Assembly: GCF_026262505.1 (NCBI RefSeq)
Contig: NC_067203.1
Span: 23,231,411 to 23,295,410, forward strand
Length of the DNA: 64,000 nucleotides
Direction: 5' to 3'
DNA from: Trichomonas vaginalis G3
Taxonomy: Eukaryota; Parabasalia; Trichomonadida; Trichomonadidae
The translations under genes and the position numbers were made by a program. The notes below the pieces were generated by a model that was not told where the DNA came from, did no database searches, and saw nothing but the letters and a program-made list of their open reading frames with translations. Each line of letters begins with the position of its first letter. The first letter of the stretch is position 1. This document shows, one piece after another, positions 40,399 through 50,385 of the stretch.

Positions 40399-42275
40399 CG
40401 AATATACAGGCTTACTTCTAATCTTGTTATAATAAAAATTATCGAAACAATAATGGAAAAAAAGAATTAGTCAAATTATGTCAATAATGGATAAATTAGT
40501 ATCTATATTTGTCATTGTTTGCATACCTAGTGTATTGAGATTTGAATTTTATCTCAAAAAGTAGAAGACGCAGAAAGATCTTTATACGAAATTTGATATA
40601 TTACATAGATTTCAATATACTTGAATAATGGAAATAAAAAGAGAAAAACGTTAAGATTCTCAATTGAAAACTTCCGAGAAAATTATAAATTATAAATCTG
40701 TTTGAATAAATTGTCTCAATAATTTTTATTCAATAATTTTTGAATTCAATAGTTATTTTTTTCTGAACTGAGTAAACCAGTCTTCTGAAAAGAGTAACTG
40801 TGGTTGAAAAGGCAGACTCGTGCTTATTTATGTGTTATTGGCGTTTTATTTCATATCGATCGATAGCTAAGGGAACTGTATTGATATTTGTAAATTGTTC
40901 TATCGTTCATATTGCCATTTTGGCTTATATGATTGTATTTTTACTATATATTGCGATATCTCGATCGAATGTCCATGTAATCAAATGCGTTGAAACGTAT
41001 TTTAAAAATGTTTCCGTGAATTATAGAAAATTAAAAAGAATTTGAAAAGAATAACGGAAATATTTTAAATAAGAGTTTAATCCGAAATGTATCATAATTC
41101 ATGCTGTTAGTTCCTAATCAAACACATCGTAATCGATCGAAATATAGACACTCTGACATAGGAAATTTTTCAAAAAAATTGGCAAAAATCTAATGTACAA
41201 ATTTGGTAGATATTGAGGACTCGCAATAACTGAATACTAGATACAAATCTAATTAAACTTTGAATGCAGCCATTTCCGCTAGGAATTATAAACATTGTGT
41301 TAGTTTCCTGTTGAGAATTAGGAGAAGTCACTCAACTCAGGGTGCCCCATGGAGATTGAATGAAGGAGTAATAATGAAAATATAGATTATATTAGTTGAG
41401 CTTATATCATATGTGTGTGATAATGAGTGATTTATGATAAAGAATTCAATGTTATTATTACATATTAAGAAATTTAGCTATATTTGAATATGAATGAATT
41501 CCAAACGATTTGGTATTAGGGGATGCTTTCTATCAATGTCAAAACATAAAATTAAATTTAAAATGGAGAAATATAAGCCAGAATACTTGAATAGCTTGGT
41601 GAAATACCAAACAATGATATATAAAAATATGACTCTCCAATATAGAATGTTTCAAAGTAGGAAATGAGCTAAATAATTTGGTAAACTTTCCATGGGAAGG
41701 ATTTGAAAGGATTTTGCTATAATAAGTGTATAGTATATGTGATGGGAAATTGATTAGAACATGAGTTTAAAAGATTAAACCTGGAAAAATAATTAGAATA
41801 TATACTGAAATAAATGACATAATTTATATAAAAATAAAGGATTTAGCTAAAATATTTAAATAACACTCGATCCCAAAAATCAGAACGTAGTCAAAAGTTT
41901 CGAGAAATTTAATTTTTAATAAAATTTTCGAAATTTAATTTTTTCGAAAGTGTCAAATAACGTATTTTCTTTCAGAAATATTTTTCAAAATTTTCATGTT
42001 CTCCTTGATTATCAATGTACAATGAGTAATATTTTTTGGCGATGTCAGAAATTTTTTTGATTAGTTTACGATTTTATTTGAATAGTTTACGATTTTTTGC
42101 ATAGATCAATTCCTAATATTATTATATATACATTTTAATTATTACAATTTTGGTCGCTTAAATTCAAAAACCATAAAGTTTTGAGAGTTGGAGTACTTCT
42201 GAATTAGCAAAATTTTGAAATAAAATTAAAAAGTGACATTATTTGTTACTCGAATTTTTCTGGGATCTATAAAAG
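40399..42275. other. Intergenic, 1.9 kb, no clear gene
   Basis: An 81-codon plus-strand frame at 40800-41045 could encode a single-span membrane peptide but has no start context and no family. The AAAAAGTGACA box of the next gene lies at 42228-42238. Otherwise nothing recognised. Confidence 0.4.
42228..42238 (+). promoter_or_regulatory. AAAAAGTGACA box before the gene at 42276
   Basis: Located 38-48 bases upstream of the ATG, in the orientation opposite to that seen at the talin-like gene. Confidence 0.4.
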
Positions 42276-42740
42276 ATGGATTCAAAAGAATCGGCAGTAA
42301 TTAGTCCTGCAAAATTCGAAAAATTGAAAGCTCTTGCCCATCTAGCATCAAGTCCTCAGCATAAAAGTAAAATCCCAATTCCAAAAAATAATAAGCAGAA
42401 ACTTCCTCATTTAAATAAGAAAGTGGTAAAGAAGAGGAGTATAAATACTGAAAGGCCATCAAAAATTCCTCAATTTTCTCCAGATGCAAAAAAGAAACGT
42501 CAACAGAGCAGTCAACAGCAAGTTAAACCTCCAAATGTTGCGAATAAGGATTATACAAGTGAATTAAATGCAATTCGTGAGAGATCAATAATTTTGAGAA
42601 GTAAAATTGATATTCTTCGTGAAAAGCGGATCATGGAAGTTCGTAGTGCTCAACAAAACATGGAGCAAATAATGGATAATCAAACAGGAGATTATTACCA
42701 AGCTATGGCTAAAATCTTTTATAATTCAAAGCCAAATTAA
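42276..42740 (+). CDS. Small basic protein with C-terminal helix, 154 aa
   Basis: The N-terminal 90 residues are Lys/Pro/Ser/Gln-rich and probably disordered (KSKIPIPKNNKQKLP). From about residue 95 a charged amphipathic helix runs to the end (SELNAIRERSIILRSK, then EKRIMEVRSAQQNMEQ). No signal peptide or known domain. The basic tail plus coiled coil is compatible with a microtubule- or nucleic-acid-associated subunit, but this is not shown. The ATG follows a promoter-like box by 38 bases and the stop is followed by non-coding DNA. Confidence 0.65.
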   Translation: MDSKESAVISPAKFEKLKALAHLASSPQHKSKIPIPKNNKQKLPHLNKKVVKKRSINTERPSKIPQFSPDAKKKRQQSSQQQVKPPNVANKDYTSELNAIRERSIILRSKIDILREKRIMEVRSAQQNMEQIMDNQTGDYYQAMAKIFYNSKPN

Positions 42741-43155
42741 GTGCTAATATGACATGATGAAATTTCATGAGTGTGCTATGATAAATCCATCCAAAAATTT
42801 ATAATCCGGAAAGAAAACAAAAATTTTATTAATTTTTCTTTGTTTTTATTCTATCTGAATTATTGTAAATAGTTTCTATTTGTTTGTATTTTAATCTATT
42901 AAACTTTGGAAGTTATATCTCCGAAGATTTTTACAAAATGTTCCAATTTTTAATTTCAAGCTCAAATCGTTGAATTTGTACAATTTCAAAGAATTTGATT
43001 TATATTTAACCTATTTTATACCTTAAATTTTTTTATAAAAATAATATTTTTAATAACAACACTTGTAAATAAATCAAAACGACATATTACTATATAGTAA
43101 GTAGATCTATTATTATGGATACAATCTATGGGTATGATTGCGAAATTTTAATATT
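42741..43155. other. Convergent intergenic spacer
   Basis: Lies between the 3' ends of convergent genes; AT-rich with nothing recognised. Confidence 0.45.
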
Positions 43156-43614
43156 CTACTTTAAATTTTGCATCTTTGAATTTAATTCTTTGACCAATAT
43201 AGCGCGTGTATCGGCAAGTTGTTGTGCAAGTTTGGTAACATTTAAGAGCCACTCGTTTTCACGAGTAGTTGGAATTCCATTGAAAGTTTTAAGAAATTCA
43301 TCTTTGAGTGTTGAAGCTATGCTAACGTAGACATCGGCGGCTGGCTCTCTTTTTTCTTCTTTGGCTCTTCTGGTCCAATATTTTATGCAATTATCGAATA
43401 CAAGCAATGTATCATTACGAAATTCATGGAGCGATTTAATTTTATGATCTAAAAGATTGGATTCTATCTCTGATAATGATAATTTCTTTTGAATGATAGT
43501 ATCATAATCCGGAAGAACTGTAGTATCTATAGGAAGAATGAATGTTGAAGCAAGCTGATTTTCTTTAAGATTTGAAATGATTTGTCTGCATTTATCGCGT
43601 TGAAAATCATTCAT
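43156..43614 (-). CDS. Diverged bromodomain-like protein, 152 aa
   Basis: Clearly related to the bromodomain protein at 19675: it starts MNDFQRDKCRQII against KFQREKCLQLI, has the ZA-loop equivalent LPDYDTIIQKKLSLSEIE, helix B with FRNDTLLVFDNCIKY, and the shared C-terminal block ENEWLLNVTKLAQQL. The conserved Asn of the YN motif is not present (Tyr-Trp instead), so acetyl-lysine binding is doubtful. About the same length as its paralogue, so it may act as a non-reading partner subunit (inference). TGTCACTTTTT lies 17-27 bases before the ATG. Confidence 0.75.
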   Translation of the reverse strand: MNDFQRDKCRQIISNLKENQLASTFILPIDTTVLPDYDTIIQKKLSLSEIESNLLDHKIKSLHEFRNDTLLVFDNCIKYWTRRAKEEKREPAADVYVSIASTLKDEFLKTFNGIPTTRENEWLLNVTKLAQQLADTRAILVKELNSKMQNLK

Positions 43615-43630
43615 TATTTAGATATTAAAC

Positions 43631-43641
43631 AAAAAGTGACA
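43631..43641 (-). promoter_or_regulatory. TGTCACTTTTT box in the divergent promoter
   Basis: Sits in the 58-base gap between divergent starts at 43614 and 43673. In the sense of the minus-strand gene it holds the initiator-like TCACT; the plus-strand gene has a separate TCAAT about 15 bases before its ATG. Confidence 0.45.
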
Positions 43642-43672
43642 AAATACCGATTATTGTAAATCAATTGATGTT

Positions 43673-44059
43673 GTGAATGAAAATCCCAACATGTCAATAG
43701 CGCTAAAAAGGCCAAAATCCTCACAAAACATCAATCCTAACCAAAACGAACTTGATTATAAGACAGTAACAGAAAAAATCAATGAATCATACAGCGAAAT
43801 TGAACAAATTAAACCGATATTAGATTACATCCAAAGACATCCGATTTTCACAATGGCCGATATTAAAAATGAGATCGGGGGTGAACTTGGGAAGATTAGA
43901 ATTGCTATAAATGTTCTTCTCTACTTTAATTTTCTTACTAAAAGCGGAGACAGGCCCAAAAAGTACTTTTGGTGTAATCAAACGCCAAGAGTTGTTCCAA
44001 TTAATATCCCCTCTTTGTTCTCTGACGAAGATGCTTATGATTCTCTTATTATTGATTGA
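43673..44059 (+). CDS. Small winged-helix-like protein, 128 aa
   Basis: After a polar N-terminus (residues 1-40) a compact helical region follows: EQIKPILDYIQRHPIFTM, ADIKNEIGGELGKIRIA and INVLLYFNFLTKSGDRPKKYFW. The helix-helix-recognition helix-hairpin order resembles a winged-helix DNA-binding domain, with the GDRPKKYFW segment as the wing. The C-terminus is acidic. An alternative start is the second Met (MSIALKRPK). It shares a 58-base divergent promoter with the bromodomain-like gene, which may be coincidence in so compact a genome. The DNA-binding role is inference from fold shape only. Confidence 0.6.
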   Translation: MNENPNMSIALKRPKSSQNINPNQNELDYKTVTEKINESYSEIEQIKPILDYIQRHPIFTMADIKNEIGGELGKIRIAINVLLYFNFLTKSGDRPKKYFWCNQTPRVVPINIPSLFSDEDAYDSLIID

Positions 44060-44583
44060 TTTTTACGAAAATTATTTCATTTTTATAAGACTAAAGTACT
44101 TTTTATGCGTTTGATAACTTATCTTTTTTATAAACTCTTATTAAAAACGATATTTCCATACATTTACAATGGTAATTGAAAAATCAAAGAATTTCCATTG
44201 ACTATTCAATACAATCAATGAGAATATCTTAGTTATTCGAAAAGGAATTTTTGAAAAAAGTGACATTTCTGATTTTCGAACTAAAATCCTTAGAACTGGG
44301 CTTATCCATAGAAAGAAAATTGTTTTAATTAGTCCTATCTTATTTGTTCATGAATCTCTTATATTTCATACTAGTTAAGTTAGCATATAACACGTTTTAA
44401 ACTATAATTTTAAACAAAATCGAAAATTATGAAAACAAATACAATACAAATTTAAATTTCTTACAACGTAGAATTATAAGAAATCTAATGGTACAATTTT
44501 ATTCCTCATTGACCACATGTTCCAAGTATATTCAGCAATCATATAGGACAGATGACTTAAGCCTTTTTTTTTTAATTTATGTA
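44060..44583. other. Convergent intergenic spacer with an orphan GTGACA box
   Basis: AAAAAAGTGACA ends at 44265 with no gene start nearby, so the box is not always promoter-linked. Otherwise AT-rich, nothing recognised. Confidence 0.4.
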
Positions 44584-45534
44584 TCACACAACTAGTGAGA
44601 GTGTTAATTCTGTTTCTGCTTGTTTCTCCTCGATATCATCTTGTTCCTTGCGTACAGATAAAAGAAATACGATATAAAGAGGAATAATATTCAATATAAA
44701 GCCCCAAAAACATTGATAAAACCAAAAAATATAGAAATAAGGATTTTTGAGTTCAGGAAAGCTTGAGTATATTTCATTTTCATTTAATCTCAAAATAGTA
44801 TATCGTAGCCAATAGACAGATCCATAATAAAAGCTTTTTTGAATAACATCCAAAAAAATAAAGAATGGGAATATAAACAAAGCTATCTTCAGTTTTAATC
44901 TTCTGGATTTTAGGAGATAAGTTTGTATATCCGAGAAAATAAATGTGAAACATAGCATTACATATTCAATTGCATACACCGCATGTTTGACAAAAAATTT
45001 ATAATATAAAAATGCGTCAGTCAGATTATAGTACCATTCATATTTGCTTTGAAAATCGAAGAAGGCAAAAATATATGAAACAAAAGCATATAATCCCAAA
45101 ATGGAAATAAGAACATTTGATACATAGTATGGTATTTTGGCTGCTTTAAAACCAAATAATATCAGGATCTTAACAATTTCGTTAAAATAGATAAGAATGG
45201 GAAAAAGTTCAATATTACTGATTATTTCTTTTAACTGATATGCTTGTGAACTCCCATAATCTGTAAAAATATGCAGATTTGAAATATAAGAAAAGGCATT
45301 GATAATTAAATTCAATTGTATCATTATGCAAAAGATTATTCTTTTTTCATGCCTTGCACCACCAAGTATTCCCATCTGCCTGATTAATTTGACACAAATA
45401 TAGGTTAAGATCAATGAAAAAATGATTAATATTAAAAACAATATGTAATTCATTGGTAATTTGCACTCGGGATAAGTAGATAAATAGCAGTTTGTCCGGA
45501 GGATTCCTGAAAAAAACAAATTAAATGAAACCAT
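44584..45534 (-). CDS. Seven-span membrane protein
   Basis: 316 residues with about seven hydrophobic segments: about 29-50 (ILFLILIIFSLILTYICVKL), 66-86, 108-128, 134-158, 185-206, 216-238 and 272-298 (FYQCFWGFILNIIPLYIVFL). A short N-terminal part with two Cys (TNCYLSTYPEC) precedes the first span and a charged tail (KEQDDIEEKQAETELT) ends the protein. The layout is like a G-protein-coupled receptor, with N-terminus outside and tail in the cytosol, but no family signature is visible. Trichomonads have many such orphan multi-span proteins. It could equally be a transporter-like or Golgi protein. Confidence 0.65.
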   Translation of the reverse strand: MVSFNLFFSGILRTNCYLSTYPECKLPMNYILFLILIIFSLILTYICVKLIRQMGILGGARHEKRIIFCIMIQLNLIINAFSYISNLHIFTDYGSSQAYQLKEIISNIELFPILIYFNEIVKILILFGFKAAKIPYYVSNVLISILGLYAFVSYIFAFFDFQSKYEWYYNLTDAFLYYKFFVKHAVYAIEYVMLCFTFIFSDIQTYLLKSRRLKLKIALFIFPFFIFLDVIQKSFYYGSVYWLRYTILRLNENEIYSSFPELKNPYFYIFWFYQCFWGFILNIIPLYIVFLLSVRKEQDDIEEKQAETELTLSLVV

Positions 45535-45704
45535 TAAAGCTTAAGTCCAATCTCTCAAGAAAAAATAAATTAGCCGATTAAAACCGTAAATTAATTGGTT
45601 GTAGAATTTTTTCTGGAAATATATCAAACACATATTGTCTCTTTAAAACGAGATTTTCAATATAAATTTTAATTGAATGGGATCTGCTTTTCATAGAAAA
45701 AAAA

Positions 45705-46136
45705 ATGCTTCTATATCTATTCTCACTCACTCGTGCAGCTGAGATTGATGCCCAGTCAATCACTGAAATTTATAATGAAGTCCTTCAGCTCAGAAAAGAA
45801 GTCCGAGAGCTCAAAGCTCTCATTAAAACCAAACAAACAAATGCTTTAAGTCCCGATCGTCGTGGAAGCTTTAGATACTCTCGGAACGATGAACTTCCTT
45901 CAAACGTTATAAGCCCCGATCGTCTTAGTAGCTTTAGATACTCTCGGAACGATGAACTTCCTTCAAACGTTATAAGCCCCGATCGTCATAGCAGCTTTTC
46001 ATACTCTCGGAACGATGAACTTCCTTCGGACGTTATAAACCCCGAACGTCGTAAAATTGTTTCATTAAATCTTGAAAGCAATAAAAAATGCAAAGGTAAA
46101 GAAATACTCCCTGGAGATAGATGTCCTAATCCTTAA
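45705..46136 (+). CDS. Small protein with 21-residue tandem repeats
   Basis: 143 residues. The N-terminus MLLYLFSLTRAA could be a short signal peptide. Residues about 15-45 are a heptad-like helix (ITEIYNEVLQLRKEVREL), then three copies of a 21-residue repeat SPDRLSSFRYSRNDELPSNV with small changes (63 bp each, nearly identical in DNA), and a Cys-containing tail (KKCKGKEILPGDRCPNP). An initiator-like TCATA at 45691-45695 gives an 11-base leader. No family recognised. The near-identical DNA repeats suggest recent expansion. Confidence 0.6.
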   Translation: MLLYLFSLTRAAEIDAQSITEIYNEVLQLRKEVRELKALIKTKQTNALSPDRRGSFRYSRNDELPSNVISPDRLSSFRYSRNDELPSNVISPDRHSSFSYSRNDELPSDVINPERRKIVSLNLESNKKCKGKEILPGDRCPNP

Positions 46137-46273
46137 ATTTAAACCTATTTTGTTTTCGGAGTAAATAATCTTCATAGGTTTCAAAAAGTTTCGTATTTTA
46201 AGGGTGCACACGAGAGGATCATGTAAACTTCAGAATTTAGAACCTTATTTCTAGGCATTATCTTGGCTACCTA

Positions 46274-47390
46274 TAGGGTTGTTAGATTCCCGACGATAGG
46301 TGTCTTGGAAGATTTGCCTGGTGTCATCATAGTGTCTTTAAATCAAAAATTTTATTTTGGAGTTAGTTTTATTGATTTTTCAATAAAAAACATTTCTAAA
46401 ACAAGAAAATAAAACGATAAAATATTTATATTTTATATAAGGATCTTATATATTTAAAATAAATATCATTTTATTTTTTTCATTGGTGTCTGTCAAACCA
46501 TAATATACTATTCAACAATTCAATGTGTCTTGCGGTTTCAAAAGACGCCTTCAAATTGAACGATAGCACAGACACTATTGAATTTTACCAATTGTATTTA
46601 GTTTTTACCCTTTTTATTTTTAAGAATTAATGACTGAAACAGCCGTTTTGCTATGACCTCAATCACTTTTATTTATTATTTTAAATATTATTTAATTTTA
46701 TTATTTGAATAGGCCAACTTATATTTGAGAAGCTCAATTTGAGACCACTGAATACATTGAAATATCATAAATATTGAAATATTAAAAAGTGTATTTCAAA
46801 ATATTGAAATTATAAAAATTTATAATACTGAAATTGAGACAAATTAATAAATTCAATGTGTTTTTTTTTTGAAATAACTCTCAAATATTATTTTTTTGTT
46901 TATTTAATGATGAATAAATATGATTGCTTTAGTCAATCATAAAAACTAATTTAAGTTTAAAATAATGAAAGGATAATTTGATCGTTTTTTAAAATACAAT
47001 TATTTTTGATGATTTGCAAGAATCTTTGAAAAGAATATAATATAGGTTCTATTTTTGTAAAATTTATCCAAATCATGTATTACATAAATTACGATTAAAA
47101 CGATGAAAGAACCAAAAAGTGTGTTTTGTGTTTTGTTGTTGCGTGTTGGATGCGGGATCCTGTTATTTCCGAAATCGACAAAAAATTTGGAAATTTAATT
47201 TCCGAAATCGAAATTATATTAATGATTTTAATATTCTTATATCAAAAGGATTAAAGTTCATTAAGAGAAAAACAATTCTTCTTCTTCAATCTATTGGCGC
47301 ATTTATTTCTACACGCCAATAAGGAAGGGAAAATTATAAGACACCATGGTGTCTTCACAACGCTAATTTTTGATATTTTTAACAACCCTA
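46274..47390. mobile_element. 1.1-kb hAT-like non-autonomous transposon
   Basis: Short terminal inverted repeat TAGGGTTGTTA (left end 46274, right end AACAACCCTA at 47390), flanked by an exact 8-bp direct repeat GCTACCTA at 46266-46273 and 47391-47398. An 8-bp duplication with short TAGGG-type ends is the hAT pattern. The right 115 bases are shared with 21561-21675 and contain an 18-bp palindrome at 47338-47355. The interior is AT-rich with no transposase; the 67-codon frame at 47119 is not supported. Confidence 0.8.
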
Positions 47391-47737
47391 GCTACCTATT
47401 TAGGCTCGAAAAGCAAAAAATATCAAAAAATACAACTTGAGTCCATTATGACCCTTTCATGGAGGTAGTTTTTATCCGCTAGTATTTTCCCTTTGAATCT
47501 CTTTACAATTCGAAATCAAATTCAAATCTCAGTAGAAGAAAGGAAGAATCGACTTACTACGGTTGTAATACGAATAAATACATATATTTAATTATTTTTA
47601 TTTACATAATAATTGTTTGAAGCTCATATTCCAACAAATTTTTAAATAAAAACATTAAAATGTTGAAAATGTTCATATATTTTAATAGGTTTTTGGCACT
47701 TTATTGAGGAATTACTACATACATAGTCGAACTGAAC

Positions 47738-48372
47738 TTGATATTTTGAAATTTAAATTATTTATCAAAATTAAAATTTAACTTGAAATTTATAATTATT
47801 TAGTCATATTTTGCATAATTCTAAGTAGATTTTGTAAAAAATCAAGAAAGAAAAATTTTAACGTGCTTTATTTTTTCTTTTTTATAATAATACATATTAT
47901 TATATAATTAACATATTCATAATGTTTCACCCTTTCAAAAATATAATCCTCCTCCTCTCAAATAAACGTACATACGGGTGGCCTCTTTTTTCAAAAAATT
48001 AAAATTTGAAATTTTGGGCTCAAATATTAGAGATTTTTTCAACCTTCAACGATATATGTTGTCTATATCAGACCTCCTTTCTTTTTGATACTTAACATTG
48101 TTCCTAAATCTTAGCCGTTAAGGCTGTTCTGAAAATATTTTTTTTTTCGAAAAAATTCGAAAAAAATTCTTAAAATTCAAAAATCCCTTAATTCCTGAGG
48201 ATTTTGGAAAAAAGTTTTTACATGAACATGTGTATATTATATGAAGTATATTGATAAGGTAAAAATCAAATTTTATTGCATATTCATCGAGAAAATAAAC
48301 TAACGAATCCCTCAAAATTGAGAGGGTAATCCTCCTCCTCTCAAATAAACGTACATACGGGTGCACCCTTAA
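47738..48372. repeat. 633-bp dispersed repeat, copy B
   Basis: Nearly identical to 9699-10331, including the two internal copies of the TAATCCTCCTCCTCTC direct repeat and the end GGTGCACCCTTAA. A matching inverted end TTAAGGGTGCAC is found at 46198, left of the hAT-like element, so a larger TTAA-bordered element (46198-48372) with the hAT element nested in it is possible. Confidence 0.75.
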
Positions 48373-49143
48373 AAGAATTTATATATGAGTCAATTGTACA
48401 CTTATAACTTTTTGACACACTCTCAATTTTTCTGTTAAAGATTTTAATTTCTGTGCATATTCACGCCTGTATTCCACTTTTTGACAGTTTTTCATATAGT
48501 AGTAAGTAAACTGGTGTATGCCTGAATGAACGGGGTCCTGCTTAAACTGTGGTGTAAAATGAATTCACTATGTCACTGAAGCCAAATGAGAAGTGTCAAA
48601 TAAAATAAAAGCCACTTTCACTCATTGCAATTATGAAATACCAGACAAACATGCTGGTGATTTGAATACAAATTTTTAATTAATTTTGAAGATATAAAGC
48701 ATTTTGTATATTTGGAGGTTGTATCATAAAGGGTACTGAATTGACGAATCACAAATTCTTTTTGACAATTTTCGTTCCCCGTACCTGAAAAATAATTTTG
48801 TTTTTATCCTCAATCATTCCCAAAACGAAATCCCTAATTGAGGATATGAATACTTATGTTAAGGGTATGGTCCATTTTGAAAGTGCCAACAGATAATACA
48901 TTAACTTTAGTATGGTTACAGAGCTTATTTTCATTATCAAAACTTAAAAATTTTGGTGGGCTATATCCTTCAGGATTTTGTCCACATATCAATAGCAGCT
49001 GTTTGAATGTAATCGAAATTTAGATAAAACTGAAAAAAAAGATATTAAAAATGAATTTCTAATTATAGAATATCAATTTGTATCATTTATGCAGATATTC
49101 ATCAATTTTTTTCATTTTTCATTCCGTTTGCGTTATCAATTTT
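48373..49143. other. Intergenic with a miniature element
   Basis: Holds the short repeat at 48859-48972 and, at about 48400-48440, a stretch (TTTTTGACACACTCTCAATTT) resembling the inner right end of the 36844-37201 element. Initiator-like TCATT motifs lie just before the CK2 beta start. Confidence 0.4.
48859..48972. mobile_element. About 115-bp miniature inverted-repeat element
   Basis: Left end TTAAGGGTATGGTCCA; right end GGTGGGCTATATCCTT reads as AAGGATATAGCCCACC when inverted, a partial match. The inner part matches 23333-23394 in inverse orientation. Only the left border keeps TTAA. Confidence 0.5.
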
Positions 49144-49875
49144 ATGAGTTCGAGTAGAAGAGCGCCTAGAACCGTCCAAGTTGACGGTTTCACGATCTTC
49201 CTTGGGCCTCAAAAGTCATGCCCTCCGTATATTAAGCCATGGATAAAGCAATTTTGCAGTCAACCTGTTAATAATTGGTTTGTTGAGATAGATCCTACTT
49301 GGGCAGCCGATTGGTTTAATCAATATGGTATAAAGGAGTTATTTGAAGACTTTGATGATGCAATTGAATTAATTACAGACAATAAAGGCAAAGAATGGGC
49401 AAGTTATAACGAAGAAGATGCGATTGCAATCAATCAACAGGCTCTCAGAATCTATGGTATGCTTCATGCTAGATGGATTTCACAACCAAAAGGCATGGAA
49501 CTTATGAAACAGAAATATGATCAAGAAATATTCGGAAAATGCCCAAGAATGGGGTGCAATGACACGCCATTATTACCTATGGGAACGACATTTACATTAC
49601 GTCGTCACTCTGTTAAATTATTTTGTCCATGTTGCCGAGATATTTACAAAGCGCCAACGTACCCTGTTATAGACGGTGCATATTTTGGACCAGCATTCCC
49701 TCATATGTTTTTAAGTGAATATACAAAATGCGATAAAACAAATAATTTCAAGCCTTTTATACAAAAAGCTTTCGGTTTTACTATTAGGCGTCCACCTAAA
49801 TCAAAACCATTACCGCATCTTTCTAATATTCAAGAAGTTGATATATTAGAAACCCCTGAAGATGAAGAAGAATAA
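49144..49875 (+). CDS. Casein kinase II regulatory (beta) subunit
   Basis: A 243-residue protein with the CK2 beta order: N-terminal helical part (WVEIDP-like NNWFVEIDPTWAADWFNQYG), an acidic segment (IELITDNKGKEW), ALRIYGMLHARWISQPKGM, then the zinc ribbon: CPRMGC and, 22 residues on, CPCC. It ends with DGAYFGPAFPHMFL, the dimer-interface signature of the family. The four zinc Cys are kept. CK2 beta dimers hold two catalytic subunits and set substrate choice. I chose the ATG at 49144 (MSSSRRAPRT) over one 66 bases upstream because initiator-like TCATT motifs lie between the two. The acidic C-terminus (ETPEDEEE) is normal. Confidence 0.95.
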   Translation: MSSSRRAPRTVQVDGFTIFLGPQKSCPPYIKPWIKQFCSQPVNNWFVEIDPTWAADWFNQYGIKELFEDFDDAIELITDNKGKEWASYNEEDAIAINQQALRIYGMLHARWISQPKGMELMKQKYDQEIFGKCPRMGCNDTPLLPMGTTFTLRRHSVKLFCPCCRDIYKAPTYPVIDGAYFGPAFPHMFLSEYTKCDKTNNFKPFIQKAFGFTIRRPPKSKPLPHLSNIQEVDILETPEDEEE

Positions 49876-50385
49876 ATGTATATTTTTTTGTTTTAATAAT
49901 TAGATGAATGTTTAATTTTTGACTAATTTCCTACTAGTAGCATCTAGGATTTTATTATTCTAAAGCATTTTTAGTACAAAATAAAAATAAAAAAAAATTG
50001 AATTTCAAAATATGATTGTCAAACAATGAAAAATTCAAGTTTGGAGTAGAATTAATAGTTTCTTTGATGGGTCTGAATTTGTATTTTTAAAAAATATAAG
50101 CATAATTTTTGGAGAAGTAAAATCACAGTGGAATATGTACGTTGATTAGATGTTATGCTACCTTGTTCAACAAAAGTTGCTTTCACAGTTGCTACAGATA
50201 ATATTAACAATATACATTATGAATCTTAAGGCTTAATGTTCATATAATGAAAATTTTTAGCTAATGGGGATGTATGGTATCAATTCAAATGGTTTTGAAA
50301 CAGTTTAAAGAAAGAATTATTAAGATGAATTGAAAAAAAAATCATAATTATATAAAAATACATATTTATTAAACAACACACTAGC
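49876..50385. other. Convergent intergenic spacer
   Basis: Between the 3' ends of CK2 beta and the next minus-strand gene; AT-rich, nothing recognised. Confidence 0.45.

Noticed and set aside
40800-41045. 81-codon single-span membrane protein gene
   Set aside because: Begins without initiator context, no family, and composition like the surrounding spacer; kept only as a note.
47119-47322. Possible transposase fragment in the hAT-like element
   Set aside because: Only 67 codons, no hAT dimerisation motif, partly made of the 115-bp hairpin repeat.
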